A stretch of 60,609 bases of DNA from B1 sp034439755. Lineage in GTDB: Bacteria; Bacteroidota; Bacteroidia; UKL13-3. Shown piece by piece: positions 1 to 9,614 of the stretch. Made by a program: the position numbers and the translations under genes. Under the pieces are notes generated by a model, which was not told the DNA's origin, did no database searches, and was given only the letters and a program-made list of their open reading frames with translations. The stretch spans positions 1 to 60,609 of the forward strand of contig JAWXAZ010000064.1 in assembly GCA_034439755.1 (NCBI GenBank), given 5' to 3'. Each line of letters opens with the position of its first letter. The first letter of the stretch is position 1.

Positions 1-86
1 ATAAAAAAACTCAATAAAAAAACTCAATAAAAAAACTCAATAAAAAAACTCAATAAAAAAACTCAATAAAAAAACTCAATAAAAAA
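1..86. repeat. 13-bp tandem repeat at left edge
   Basis: The 13-bp unit CTCAATAAAAAAA recurs with exact 13-nt spacing: the ACTC motif begins at about 9, 22, 35, 48, 61 and 74. At least six near-identical copies run up to the terminator that begins at 81, and the array starts at the first base, so it probably extends beyond the window. It has no spacers and no coding capacity. It lies just downstream of the minus-strand surface-protein gene. Confidence 0.9.
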
Positions 87-113
87 GGTTGGCCAAATTG
101 GCCAACCTTTTTT
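81..113 (-). terminator. Intrinsic terminator of the giant T9SS gene
   Basis: A near-perfect inverted repeat: A6 plus GGTTGGCCA (87-95), loop AAT, TGGCCAACC (99-107) plus T6. The flanking A and T tracts make it usable from either strand. It lies about 35 nt past the stop of the minus-strand gene at 148-5778 and is its likely terminator. Confidence 0.8.
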
Positions 114-147
114 ATTGATCGAATAATCTTTGGCATTAGGATCAACC

Positions 148-3100
148 CTATTTAGCAATAAGAATTTTTGTATGTACAACTTTATTGTCAACTTTGGCTT
201 GTAAGAAATAAATTCCCGTTGGTAAATTAAGTTCAATTTGAATTGTTTCTGATGTAATAGGCTCATTCATTTGCCATACAACTTCTCCAACACCATTCAC
301 TAATTTCAATCCCTTACTATCATCAAGTAATCGATTTGAAACCAAGGTAAATTTACCTGCATTTGGATTAGGCAATACATTAAAATATTCTTCATTTTCA
401 TAAGTATTGTCAACCCTAATGGTATTGGTGAAATTAATTTTTCCATCAAAATCATGTTGTGCTAATTTGTAGTATAAGACTCCATTATTTGGATAGCTAA
501 TAAAACCGCTTTCATGCATAAAACCATAAGCATTCTCCTTACTTGAATTGCCCGAACCTTTAACAATTCCTATTGGTTCAAACGCATTTCCATCAGCCGA
601 AACCAAAACTTCAAAGAAATCATTGTTTACCTCGCTGGCAGTTTTCCAAGAAAGCAAAACATCTTCATTTTCTTTTTGGCCATTAAACGAAACCAAGGTT
701 ACAGGAACAGTTGATGTAGCAGTTACAGTTACAGTATCTCTAAAGGTTCCACAAGTTGTGGTATAAGTAGCCACATACCAATAAATTCCAGGCACTGTAT
801 ATGGCCCAACTCTAATTTGGGCATTGGTATCTATTGGTGCACCTAAATAACTCCAATTAAATCCAGCCATTGAACCCGGTGTTGGCAATGATACTCCACT
901 ATTAAGTACGTTTGGATTTTGTGGCGTTACACCAGAGTTAACCCAGCAAGTTGAAGTATTGTTATCTGGTGCATTTAGCCTGTTTCCAGAACTTGAAATT
1001 GCTGGTGTATTGCCACTCCAGATACTTGCCGTTACACCAGATGCTGCAGGGAAAGAATAAGTTCCATAAACGGTAGCATCCACAATAACACCAGAAGTAT
1101 TCTTGATAAGATAACCCCTATTGTCTCCAGTTGAATTATGTATTACTGTATTTCCGGTATGGTAATAAAAATTAGCTGGACTAGAAGCACTTGCACCTAA
1201 TTGTCCTGTAGCTAGAACCATTGTACCATTAGGGCTAAAAACAACTCCCGTAGGAAAGGTAACACTGTATTGTAAAGTAGTACCTGTCCATTCTTCCATG
1301 GTAAATCCAGCGATACTGCTATTTGGAATACCCGTTAACTCTACATAATCATCGGCCAATAAATAAGCTGGCCAACCTACTAATGGCGCACCAGTGGCCA
1401 CCTTGTAATGTGCAATTTCACTAAAAAACACATTGCCACCAGGGAATAAAGGCGAAAAAGCCTCTAGGGTAACCGTATCGGTTGAACTAGTAACTATTCT
1501 AGTTTTGGGTGAAACTGAAAGAATTGCTCTTACTTCAATTGGTATTGTCATTTGCAGGGTATCATTTGTAGAAATTGTATTTAATAATGAGCCCCTAATA
1601 AAAGCATTTGCAGTATAAAAACCAGGCGCAGACATATTAACATTCATAGCTAAGAAAGTACTGTTTGATCCAATGCCTAAAATACCAGAGTTAACCAATA
1701 TACTGTCTGTTTTTGCAAAAGGACCAGATTGACTCCATATAATGGTAATTGGATCAACACTAAAATCTACAGCAGCACCAATTACATTTTGCAACGTAAT
1801 TTTAATTGTATCATTTGTACTGTAACATAAATCAGACCTTACTAATTCAACCTTGCTAATTGCAATATCTCCAGCAACTGGTGAAAACTCAACAGATCCC
1901 ACATCAGGCGTGGTTAAAGAGCGCGCAGCACCATTAATATCGGTTGAAACAGCAGGTAGTGGTGTTCCTATATTATCTACATTAATTGAAAGCGGATTAA
2001 AGTTTCCTCCCGCTAAATTGGCATACACCGGGTTGGCATTGATTGAATTTGCATCGCCACCTGAAGCTGTTCTCCAATCTGCAAGGGTTGGGTTATTCAA
2101 TGCCCAAAATCCAACACTATTCACCCCAGCTGTAGCACCCATATAAAGCACATTGAAATTAGAGGTAAAAGATGCCGAAACGTTGGTAACATACATACAA
2201 TGTTTAGTACCTGTTCCACTTCCAGAGATGCTAAAAATATTGTTTTTCAAATCATGTCCATCTGGCGCTGTACTAGCAAAAAAGCACCTAATAGCACCAG
2301 TTCCATTGCTCACCAATGCAATGGTGTTGTGATAAATTTTTAGGTTAGACCTAGCACCTAATAAATACATGCCATAAATGATTCCTGAAGTATTGATGTT
2401 ATAGACAGCATTGTTTATAAACTCAGTTTCGAAACCAACATTATTAGCAGAAATAGTAACATAAATTGGATAGGCAGTATAAGCACCAACACCTGCATCA
2501 TGTACCCTATTATTTACAATTTTAATGTTTCTGGATGTGGTTAAATAAATTCCATAAAACGTACTTAAGGTAGGCCTATTCATTCTATTTACATCATTAT
2601 TCAAAATGGTCACAGAATCTGCATTCGAAAGGTAAATTCCGTAAAAATAAAAATCACGTACAATATTATTTTGAACCAAATGACGGCTATTATTTAAGTA
2701 CGAAGCGCTACCCACTAAAGTGATCCCATAATACCCTCCTATTATTTCATTATTTGTTAATATAATGTTTTGAGCGTTGTTACCAACGGTTGTGGCAGCA
2801 GTTGTTGAACTGGAAACAACAATACCTGCATTGGTTGTTAAAGTTGAAGTTACACCAACATCTACCCTACATTTATTAATGGTAATGTTTTGAGATTGAT
2901 TATTGAAAAGGATACCAAAGCCACTAAAAGATGCCCCTCCAATAATTCTTAAACTATCAATTGTTAAAAATTTAGTCCCACTAAACGAAACAAGTGGCGA
3001 AACAGAACTTAAAATGGTGTTGCCATTTCCATTGATTGTAATGGTATTGGCGCTAGATGCTCCAGGTATAATTCCAAAGGCAAGATTAGTATTAATAGTT

Positions 3101-5778
3101 GCCGAACCAGGCGCAATATTAATTGTGGTTGGTGCTGAAATTCCAACACAGTTTAACTCAGAAACTAGAGCCGTTATGGATTGATAATTTATAGCAGAAT
3201 TAGGCAAAGAAGGGTTTATGGTATAAATACCCGCTAATGGAATCGTTCCAGTTGAAACTGCAACAATTCCAGAGGTATCGCTGTTTACAACACTACATGT
3301 AACCACACATCTATACCATTTAGATACTGTTTGTGATTCGGTTACTATTCTAAAAGTATCCCCAACAATGTTCGAAAAAGAACCCGATAAACCTGTTAAG
3401 GAAGATTGCCATTGGTAAATTAACCCAGATCTAAGGGTATCGTTGATTAGCGACAAGGTAAAAGGAACAGAAGAGCAGGCAAATGGAATTGAGCTTACAG
3501 ACTGGCCTGCAACTGGAGTTCCAGAACAAGCTACAGTAGTAAATTCAACCGCACCTATATCTGGTGTGTTAGCCGACCTTACAGCACCATTAATATCCGT
3601 AGTAACACCAACTGGAGCACCAAAGTTATCAATGGCTGAGGAACCAGGTGTAAGGTTACCTGTTGCCAAATTAGCGTACAAAGGCAAAGCACTGGCAGAG
3701 TTCAAATCCTGTCCAGATGCTGAAACCCAATTTGCTAAAGTAGTATTATTTGCACCCCAATATCCTATGCTATTTGTACCCACTGAAGCAGAAATAGAAA
3801 AATTGTTATTATTGGAAGTGAAGGCAAGGGCTGTTGTTGTAATATAAATAACATGTTTGATCCCAGTTCCTGTACCAGAAATACTAAAAATATTATTTCT
3901 TAAATCGTGAGCATCTGGCACGGTGCTCGCGAAAAAGCATCTCACTGCACCTGTTCCATTATTCACCAAAGCCACTGTATTGTGATACACTTTTATATTT
4001 GTTCTAGCGCCTAAAAAATACATGCCATAAATTAAACCTGTTGTATTTATATTATAGATAGCATTATTGATAAACTCGGTTTCAAAACCCACAGCATTAG
4101 CAGAAACAGTAACATAAATAGGATATGCAGTATAAGCTCCAATTCCAGCATCACGAATTTTATTATTCCTAACCTTGATGTTTTTGGATGTTCCTAAATA
4201 AATGCCATAAAAAGTAGTTACCGTTGCTCTGCCTAAACGATGTATATCATTATTAAGGATTAGACATGAATCTGCATTATTTAAATAGACACCATATATG
4301 TAGAAATCACTTACGGTATTGTTTTGAATGAGGTGACCAGAGTTATTTAAATAGGAGGCATTTCCAATAGCAGTAATTCCATAATAGCCACCTATTACCT
4401 CATTATTTATAATTTGAATGTTTTGGGCGTTGTTACCTGCGGTTGTTGCAGAAGTAAGTGATCCTGAAATGGCAATACCCGCATTGGATAATGCGGTGGA
4501 AGTTATACCTACATCTATTCTATTTTTACGAATAATAATATTCTGAGCTTGGTTGCCAAGGTATATACCAAAACCACTTAAAGTAGTTCCAGTTGCTATA
4601 ATATTTAAACTATCCAAAATAAAGTTCTTGGTGCCATTAAACGACACAATTGGCGACAAGGATGTTGAAATAGTGTTGCCATTTCCGTTTAGCGTAACGG
4701 TATTGGTTGTTGATGTTCCGGGGATATTTCCAAAAGACATTTGTTCATTAAAAGCAGGAGAACTTGCCATAATATTAATTATAACAGGCCCAGTAACCCC
4801 CACACAACTTAACTCGGTAGCCAAATTGCTTAAACTCCAATAATTAGTGGCCGATAAAGGTAATCCTGGATCTACTGTATAATTACCAGATAAGGGGGTG
4901 GAACTAGTTGATACCAGAACAGCCGTTGAGGTGTCTAAGCCTGTTACGCCGCATGAAACTAAGCATCTATACCAAGTTGTTACTGTTTGCGTATCAATTG
5001 TACTTCTATTGGTGTCATTTGGAATTATAGAGTACGGACCAATTGCCGCATTGGTTGAACGCAACCATTGGTATTTTAAACCAGTTCTTATAGAATCATT
5101 TGCTAAAGAAAGGCCAATGGGCTGGCCAGAACAAGCATATCCCAAAGAGGCAATGGCATTTCCAGAAGTTGGATTGCCGCTGCATGCAATTGCAGGAGCA
5201 AAAATAATTTGTCCGATCCAACCTCTTGGGGTAATCGTTGGTGCTACTGGTGGTATCCCTGTACCGCCGTATCCAATGCTTGTGCCAGTAATTAAATTTA
5301 CACCCGATTGCGAAATAGTGGTAGTTCCAGCTGCCAAGGTAAAATACCTTTGGTTAAGCGCGTAAACCAAAATACCATAGGTGGTATTTGCTGGAATAAT
5401 AAAACTTAGGCCCGTTAACAATGTTTGGGTGGTGGTTGTAGTAGTATTAGGAACCACAGCTACTGAACCAGAAGCTACCAGATTCCAACCATTTGCAACT
5501 GTAATGGTTGCAGGAACGCCACTTACAGGTGTATTGTTATAATAAATTGAAACAGGCGAAGTAACTCCTGAACCTATTACGCCTCTAAATTCCGAAATAA
5601 TAATTGGATAACTATTTGTATTCTGAAGGTTAAAAGTTACTCCTCCAGATCCATTGTTATTTAAAAAGGATCCAGTGGTACCGAGCGTTTGAGTAAAGGC
5701 TAAGTTGCCAAATCCAAGAATCAAAGCCAAACAGAGAATGGCAGGCTTAGCTATTTTTGAAAAGAAAAGTTGTTTCAT
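148..5778 (-). CDS. Giant secreted beta-helix surface protein with T9SS type A sorting domain
   Basis: A 1876-residue exported protein. I start it at the ATG at 5778 because this opens directly on a signal peptide (charged MKQLFFSK, hydrophobic core, cut near FTQ-TLG); an upstream in-frame ATG adds nine unneeded residues. After an N-terminal beta-rich domain come two homologous ~550-residue blocks (about 5190-3535 and 3535-1880). Each has a Cys-rich Ig-like module (CSG...P..., YQW, WYRC) and then a right-handed parallel beta-helix with many short N/I/G-rich turns such as NIxIxNN. A lamin-tail-like domain follows, and the last ~80 residues form a type A Por-secretion domain (NVLPNPNAGKFTL...GIYFLQ...K). 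Such proteins are secreted by T9SS and anchored or released at the cell surface. The ligand is unknown; adhesion or glycan binding is an inference. Confidence 0.85.
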   Translation of the reverse strand: MKQLFFSKIAKPAILCLALILGFGNLAFTQTLGTTGSFLNNNGSGGVTFNLQNTNSYPIIISEFRGVIGSGVTSPVSIYYNNTPVSGVPATITVANGWNLVASGSVAVVPNTTTTTTQTLLTGLSFIIPANTTYGILVYALNQRYFTLAAGTTTISQSGVNLITGTSIGYGGTGIPPVAPTITPRGWIGQIIFAPAIACSGNPTSGNAIASLGYACSGQPIGLSLANDSIRTGLKYQWLRSTNAAIGPYSIIPNDTNRSTIDTQTVTTWYRCLVSCGVTGLDTSTAVLVSTSSTPLSGNYTVDPGLPLSATNYWSLSNLATELSCVGVTGPVIINIMASSPAFNEQMSFGNIPGTSTTNTVTLNGNGNTISTSLSPIVSFNGTKNFILDSLNIIATGTTLSGFGIYLGNQAQNIIIRKNRIDVGITSTALSNAGIAISGSLTSATTAGNNAQNIQIINNEVIGGYYGITAIGNASYLNNSGHLIQNNTVSDFYIYGVYLNNADSCLILNNDIHRLGRATVTTFYGIYLGTSKNIKVRNNKIRDAGIGAYTAYPIYVTVSANAVGFETEFINNAIYNINTTGLIYGMYFLGARTNIKVYHNTVALVNNGTGAVRCFFASTVPDAHDLRNNIFSISGTGTGIKHVIYITTTALAFTSNNNNFSISASVGTNSIGYWGANNTTLANWVSASGQDLNSASALPLYANLATGNLTPGSSAIDNFGAPVGVTTDINGAVRSANTPDIGAVEFTTVACSGTPVAGQSVSSIPFACSSVPFTLSLINDTLRSGLIYQWQSSLTGLSGSFSNIVGDTFRIVTESQTVSKWYRCVVTCSVVNSDTSGIVAVSTGTIPLAGIYTINPSLPNSAINYQSITALVSELNCVGISAPTTINIAPGSATINTNLAFGIIPGASSANTITINGNGNTILSSVSPLVSFSGTKFLTIDSLRIIGGASFSGFGILFNNQSQNITINKCRVDVGVTSTLTTNAGIVVSSSTTAATTVGNNAQNIILTNNEIIGGYYGITLVGSASYLNNSRHLVQNNIVRDFYFYGIYLSNADSVTILNNDVNRMNRPTLSTFYGIYLTTSRNIKIVNNRVHDAGVGAYTAYPIYVTISANNVGFETEFINNAVYNINTSGIIYGMYLLGARSNLKIYHNTIALVSNGTGAIRCFFASTAPDGHDLKNNIFSISGSGTGTKHCMYVTNVSASFTSNFNVLYMGATAGVNSVGFWALNNPTLADWRTASGGDANSINANPVYANLAGGNFNPLSINVDNIGTPLPAVSTDINGAARSLTTPDVGSVEFSPVAGDIAISKVELVRSDLCYSTNDTIKITLQNVIGAAVDFSVDPITIIWSQSGPFAKTDSILVNSGILGIGSNSTFLAMNVNMSAPGFYTANAFIRGSLLNTISTNDTLQMTIPIEVRAILSVSPKTRIVTSSTDTVTLEAFSPLFPGGNVFFSEIAHYKVATGAPLVGWPAYLLADDYVELTGIPNSSIAGFTMEEWTGTTLQYSVTFPTGVVFSPNGTMVLATGQLGASASSPANFYYHTGNTVIHNSTGDNRGYLIKNTSGVIVDATVYGTYSFPAASGVTASIWSGNTPAISSSGNRLNAPDNNTSTCWVNSGVTPQNPNVLNSGVSLPTPGSMAGFNWSYLGAPIDTNAQIRVGPYTVPGIYWYVATYTTTCGTFRDTVTVTATSTVPVTLVSFNGQKENEDVLLSWKTASEVNNDFFEVLVSADGNAFEPIGIVKGSGNSSKENAYGFMHESGFISYPNNGVLYYKLAQHDFDGKINFTNTIRVDNTYENEEYFNVLPNPNAGKFTLVSNRLLDDSKGLKLVNGVGEVVWQMNEPITSETIQIELNLPTGIYFLQAKVDNKVVHTKILIAK

Positions 5779-6090
5779 GTTTATGTATAAATATTCAACT
5801 AACAAAAGTAGTAAAAATAAAATTAAAGGGGGATAAATCTATCGTCTAAAAACAGTCATAAACGACTAAAATATAGGGTAAAACCAATTATTTTATCAAA
5901 GTTTGCTTCAATGTTCTCTCCATTGTTAAAGGCTATTTAGTATTTTCTGGCTAAAAATTTCTGTCCGAACCAGAGAAAATGAAGTAATCAATAAAATAAT
6001 TTAGAATAAATGAAGTCGAAGAATATATTTTAACATGCTATCTTAAAATTTAGTTATGTTGTATATTCGCAATTCAAATAAACTAAAATT
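5779..6090. other. 312-nt divergent intergenic region
   Basis: This AT-rich spacer separates the minus-strand T9SS gene from the plus-strand superoxide dismutase gene. It holds the -7 box at 5803-5810 and, on the plus strand, TATATTCG (about 6061-6068), one mismatch from TAnnTTTG and about 22 nt before the dismutase ATG. I see no small gene, RNA gene or strong hairpin in the rest. Confidence 0.5.
5803..5810 (-). promoter_or_regulatory. Candidate -7 box for the giant T9SS gene
   Basis: On the minus strand this reads TACTTTTG, an exact match to the Bacteroidota -7 consensus TAnnTTTG, 24 nt upstream of the ATG at 5778. I see no good -33 TTG at the usual spacing, so this is tentative. The identical octamer precedes the LruC lipoprotein gene. 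Confidence 0.4.
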
Positions 6091-6699
6091 ATGTCATTCG
6101 AATTACCAAAATTATCATACGAGTACACTGCACTCGAGCCGCATATTGATGCGCGCACCATGGAAATCCACCACAGCAAACACCACAATGCATACGTTAC
6201 AAACCTCAATGCAGCGCTTGCTGGAACTGAAGGTGAAAGTCACAGCATTGAAGACATTTGCAAAAACATTAGCAAATACCCAATGGCAGTGCGCAACAAT
6301 GGCGGTGGCCATTTTAACCACAGCCTTTTCTGGACTATCATGGGACCTAACAAAGGTGGGCAGCCAAGCGGAAAATTAATGGATGCTATTACCAATGAAT
6401 TGGGTGGTTGGGATAAATTTAAGGAAGACTTTAACAAAGCTGGCGCAACGCGTTTTGGTTCGGGCTGGGCTTGGTTATGTGTAAATGCTGATAAAAAACT
6501 AGCCGTTTGCTCTACACCAAATCAAGACAATCCGCTGATGGATGTGGTTGACTGTAAAGGCACGCCTATTCTTGGATGCGACGTTTGGGAGCATGCTTAT
6601 TATTTGCATTACCAAAACCGCAGACCAGATTACATGACCGCTTTCTGGAGTGTTATCAATTGGGATGAAGTAAGCCGTAGATATGAAGCTGCATTGTAA
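6091..6699 (+). CDS. sodA: Superoxide dismutase, Fe/Mn family, Mn-type residues
   Basis: A 202-residue enzyme that converts superoxide to peroxide and oxygen; there is no signal peptide, so it is cytoplasmic. The whole family fold is present. The four metal ligands are His27 (in MEIHHSKHH), His77 (in GGHFNHSLFW), Asp164 and His168 (in DVWEHAYY). The second-sphere glutamine is in the C-terminal domain (Gln145 in STPNQDNPL) and the N-terminal position is Gly, the pattern of Mn enzymes; cambialistic use of Fe cannot be excluded. It appears to be a single-gene unit followed by its own terminator. A frame-shifted overlapping ORF from 6056 is a shadow. Confidence 0.95.
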   Translation: MSFELPKLSYEYTALEPHIDARTMEIHHSKHHNAYVTNLNAALAGTEGESHSIEDICKNISKYPMAVRNNGGGHFNHSLFWTIMGPNKGGQPSGKLMDAITNELGGWDKFKEDFNKAGATRFGSGWAWLCVNADKKLAVCSTPNQDNPLMDVVDCKGTPILGCDVWEHAYYLHYQNRRPDYMTAFWSVINWDEVSRRYEAAL

Positions 6700-6718
6700 T
6701 TAATCATTACAATCTTTT

Positions 6719-6759
6719 AAAGCAACAATTTTTCAGAAATGAAAGGTTGTTGCTTTTTT
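6719..6759 (+). terminator. Terminator of the superoxide dismutase gene
   Basis: AAAGCAACAA (6719-6728) pairs with TTGTTGCTTT (6747-6756) around an 18-nt loop and is followed by further T residues. It starts 20 nt after the sod stop codon. A GGTTCAAACC palindrome follows at once (6763). Confidence 0.75.
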
Positions 6760-6820
6760 ATTGGTTCAAACCGAAAATTCTTGGTTGCCTTTTATTACCT
6801 TCACCACAAATTTTAGTAAA

Positions 6821-8968
6821 ATGAAAAACGGTTTATTATTTTTAACTCTTATCGCCTTTGGCGCTTGTTCACAAAAAATGACGGATAAAAAATTGAGCCT
6901 ACTTCCTGTCCCAGTTGCACACAAAGACACCACCACAGAAAATTACTTTGGCACAAGCATAGCAGATCCCTATCGCTGGCTAGAAAACGACACTGCACCC
7001 GATGTTTTAAAATGGGTAATAGACCAAAACAAAGCCACCAGCCATTATCTTGAGCAAATTGACCTTAGAACAGATATTCGAAAACGCCTCACAGAAATAT
7101 GGAATTTTGCCAAATACAGTGCACCCTTTAAAGAAGGAGATTATTTCTATTTTTATAAAAATGATGGCCTACAAAATCAAAGCGTTTTGTATAGAATTAA
7201 AAACCTATCTGATTATGCAAAGGCAGAAGTTTTTCTTGACCCCAATAAATTATCCAATGATGGAACCGTTTCTTTAGCCAGCATTTCTTTTAGCAAAGAC
7301 CATCAATTTGCCGCTGTTGGTTTAGCTAAATCTGGCAGCGATTGGAACGATATTTTTGTAATGAAGGTGGCAGATAAAACCAAAACACAAGATAAAATAG
7401 AATGGGTAAAATTTAGTGGGGCAACATGGCTTGGTAATGGATTCTATTATAGCCGATACGACGCGCCAATAAAGGGAAAGGACTTTAGCAATCAAAACGA
7501 ATATATGAAAATATATTATCATGGTTTGGGTTCTAACCAATCAGATGATAAGCTAATTTATGAAGACAAAAAACATCCACTTCGCTACTTTAATGCTGGA
7601 ATAACCGAAGATGAAAAATATACTTTTATCAATATTTCGGAGGGAACATCGGGCAACGAAATTTGGATTAAGGATAACAGTGAAACCATCAAATTTGTTC
7701 CTGCAAAAGAGCAAGGATTTAATTTATTATGCAAAGGCTTCGAAAATAATTTCGACCTAATAAGCAATGATGGCGAACGTATTTTGGTTCGAACCGATCT
7801 TAACGCCCCAAACTATAAACTCGTAAGCATCGACCCTAAAAACCCCGATCCCAATAGCTGGGTAACCATCATCAAAGAAGGCAGCTCTCTCCTCGAAAGC
7901 GCAGTGCCTGCCGCCGGAAACCAGTTAATCGTTTCCTATTTGGTAGACGCAAGCACCCGCCTATATCATTATAACATGAAAGGCGAAAAAATCAAAGAAA
8001 TTGAACTGCCAGGAATAGGTACAGCTTCAACCAGTGGCTGCAAAAAAGAGGAGAATTTTATTGCTTACAATTTCTATTCTTTCACCAATCCAGGTAAAGT
8101 GAGCTTCTACGACTTAAACAGTCAAAAGCAACAAGACTGGATGCCCAACGAAGCTTATGCGTTTAACCCAAATGATTTTGAAACCAAACAAGTCTTTTAT
8201 CCAAGCAAGGATGGTGCCAAAATTCCTATGTTTATTATGCATAAAAAGGGCCTTGTATTAGACGGTCTGAACCCAACGCTGTTGTACGGATATGGCGGAT
8301 TTAACATTAGTCTTACCCCCTCCTTTAGTGTTTCCAGAATTATGTTTATGGAGCAAGGTGGCGTTTATGCAATTGCCAATTTAAGAGGCGGTGGAGAGTA
8401 TGGAGAAGATTGGCACAAAGCGGGTATGCTAAAGAAAAAACAAACTGTATTCGACGACTTTATTGCCGCGGCAGAATTTCTAATCAAAGAAAAATATACC
8501 AGCAGCAAACACTTAGCCATTCATGGTGGCTCAAATGGTGGCTTGCTTGTAGGTGCGTGCGTGACTCAAAGACCAGAATTATTTAAAGTGGCAATTCCTG
8601 CTGTAGGGGTACTAGATATGTTGCGTTACCACAAGTTTACAATCGGTTGGGGATGGGCAGTTGAATATGGTTCGAGCGACAAAAAAGACCAGTTCGATTA
8701 CCTCCTAAAATATTCTCCCCTGCACAATGTAAAGCCCGGTGTAAAATATCCTGCAACGTTAATCATGACAGCCGATCACGATGACAGGGTAGTGCCTGCA
8801 CATTCATTTAAATTTGCAGCTACCTTGCAAGAAAAATCCGTTGCGGTTGATCATCCTATTCTCATTAGAATTGATACCAAAGCTGGTCACGGTGCAGGGA
8901 AACCCACAGGTAAACTCATTGAAGACGCTACCGATATGTATGGATTTATTTTGCACCACACAAAGTAG
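6821..8968 (+). CDS. Prolyl oligopeptidase (S9A family), lipoprotein
   Basis: A 715-residue serine peptidase that cleaves short peptides after proline. I start it at the ATG at 6821 because this opens on a lipoprotein signal (MKNGLLFLTLIAFGAC with a lipobox Cys); a longer in-frame start at 6761 would bury that signal. Residues ~30-430 are the seven-bladed propeller region (PYRWLE near the N terminus). The C-terminal alpha/beta hydrolase carries the triad Ser571 (GGSNGG), Asp654 (DHDDRVVP) and His690 (AGHGAGKP). The length is normal for the family. It probably acts in the periplasm on peptides from extracellular proteolysis. No terminator is visible after the stop. Confidence 0.93.
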   Translation: MKNGLLFLTLIAFGACSQKMTDKKLSLLPVPVAHKDTTTENYFGTSIADPYRWLENDTAPDVLKWVIDQNKATSHYLEQIDLRTDIRKRLTEIWNFAKYSAPFKEGDYFYFYKNDGLQNQSVLYRIKNLSDYAKAEVFLDPNKLSNDGTVSLASISFSKDHQFAAVGLAKSGSDWNDIFVMKVADKTKTQDKIEWVKFSGATWLGNGFYYSRYDAPIKGKDFSNQNEYMKIYYHGLGSNQSDDKLIYEDKKHPLRYFNAGITEDEKYTFINISEGTSGNEIWIKDNSETIKFVPAKEQGFNLLCKGFENNFDLISNDGERILVRTDLNAPNYKLVSIDPKNPDPNSWVTIIKEGSSLLESAVPAAGNQLIVSYLVDASTRLYHYNMKGEKIKEIELPGIGTASTSGCKKEENFIAYNFYSFTNPGKVSFYDLNSQKQQDWMPNEAYAFNPNDFETKQVFYPSKDGAKIPMFIMHKKGLVLDGLNPTLLYGYGGFNISLTPSFSVSRIMFMEQGGVYAIANLRGGGEYGEDWHKAGMLKKKQTVFDDFIAAAEFLIKEKYTSSKHLAIHGGSNGGLLVGACVTQRPELFKVAIPAVGVLDMLRYHKFTIGWGWAVEYGSSDKKDQFDYLLKYSPLHNVKPGVKYPATLIMTADHDDRVVPAHSFKFAATLQEKSVAVDHPILIRIDTKAGHGAGKPTGKLIEDATDMYGFILHHTK

Positions 8969-9048
8969 TTTTAACCACAACAAGCTCTTAATAATTCGTT
9001 TTTAACCCAACCATCACGTTTCACCAATAATAAAAATGTTGAAAAGTA

Positions 9049-9078
9049 TTGCAAATATGCAATTTATGAATACATTTG
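9049..9078 (+). promoter_or_regulatory. Promoter of the rimP-nusA-infB operon
   Basis: TTG at 9049-9051, a 19-nt spacer, then TACATTTG at 9071-9078. This is a full match to the Bacteroidota TTG-N19-TAnnTTTG promoter, and transcription should begin around 9083. That rules out the alternative TTG start of rimP at 9076, which lies inside the box, and supports the ATG at 9130. Confidence 0.6.
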
Positions 9079-9096
9079 CTGCGTGAATTAATTGAG

Positions 9097-9122
9097 AAAG
9101 GAGACCAAAAGTCTCCTTTTTT
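9097..9122 (+). terminator. Terminator-like hairpin in the rimP leader
   Basis: AAAGGAGAC (9097-9105), loop CAAAA, GTCTCCTTT (9111-9119), with an unbroken T6 run to 9122. The U run ends only 7 nt before the rimP ATG and the hairpin lies within the predicted ~47-nt leader, so it cannot simply end the upstream gene if the 9049-9078 promoter is right. It has the form of an attenuator of the nusA operon; the mechanism is inferred. Confidence 0.6.
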
Positions 9123-9129
9123 GTTACCT

Positions 9130-9594
9130 ATGCAGATCTTAGAACAAATAAAAGAATGGAGTGCCGAGGTTTTAGACCCTTCGGTTTTTATAGTAGACAT
9201 TGAGTATAAACCCAGTGCCGGTAAGCTTCTTGTGCTTATTGATAGCGATGGTCCACTTACCATTGAGCAATGTCGTAGCCTGAACCGACACTTATCTAAT
9301 AAACTAGATGAATTGGATTTTGGCGAAGTTCCCTACAAATTGGAAGTATCCTCACCAGGCGTAGATCGCCCGCTATTTCTCCAAAGGCAATATCTTAAAC
9401 ATGTAGGAAGAGAGCTTCAAGTTAAACTAAAAGCCAAAACTGAATTGTTGGGAAAATTAATTTCTGTTGAAGGCGATAACATTCAATTACAACTCAAAGA
9501 CAAAAAGAAAGCTTACCAAGCAAAAGAACCAATATTCAAAGATTTATTGATTAGCGATATTGAGGAAGCGCTAGTAATGGTTTCATTTAATTAG
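9130..9594 (+). CDS. rimP: Ribosome maturation factor RimP
   Basis: A 154-residue protein that helps assemble the 30S subunit. It has the RimP pattern: an N-terminal alpha/beta domain with VDIEYKP, LLVLIDSDGPLTIEQC and the signature YKLEVSSPGVDRPL, then a C-terminal SH3-like barrel (ELQVKLK...GKLISVEGDNIQL). The ATG at 9130 is preferred over a TTG at 9076 because the promoter box overlaps the latter. It is the first gene of the conserved rimP-nusA-infB cluster, 20 nt before nusA. Confidence 0.93.
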   Translation: MQILEQIKEWSAEVLDPSVFIVDIEYKPSAGKLLVLIDSDGPLTIEQCRSLNRHLSNKLDELDFGEVPYKLEVSSPGVDRPLFLQRQYLKHVGRELQVKLKAKTELLGKLISVEGDNIQLQLKDKKKAYQAKEPIFKDLLISDIEEALVMVSFN

Positions 9595-9614
9595 AATATT
9601 TAAATTTATAGAAT

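Noticed and set aside
548..5365. Several plus-strand ORFs of 60-155 codons inside the T9SS gene
   Set aside because: They are antisense shadows in repetitive Thr/Asn/Val codons; no starts, families or spacing support them.
6056..6379. 107-codon ORF overlapping the superoxide dismutase start
   Set aside because: It is frame-shifted relative to the complete, family-matching sod gene and has no features of its own.
9076..9129. TTG start giving RimP 18 extra residues
   Set aside because: The codon lies within the -7 promoter box and upstream of the predicted transcription start.
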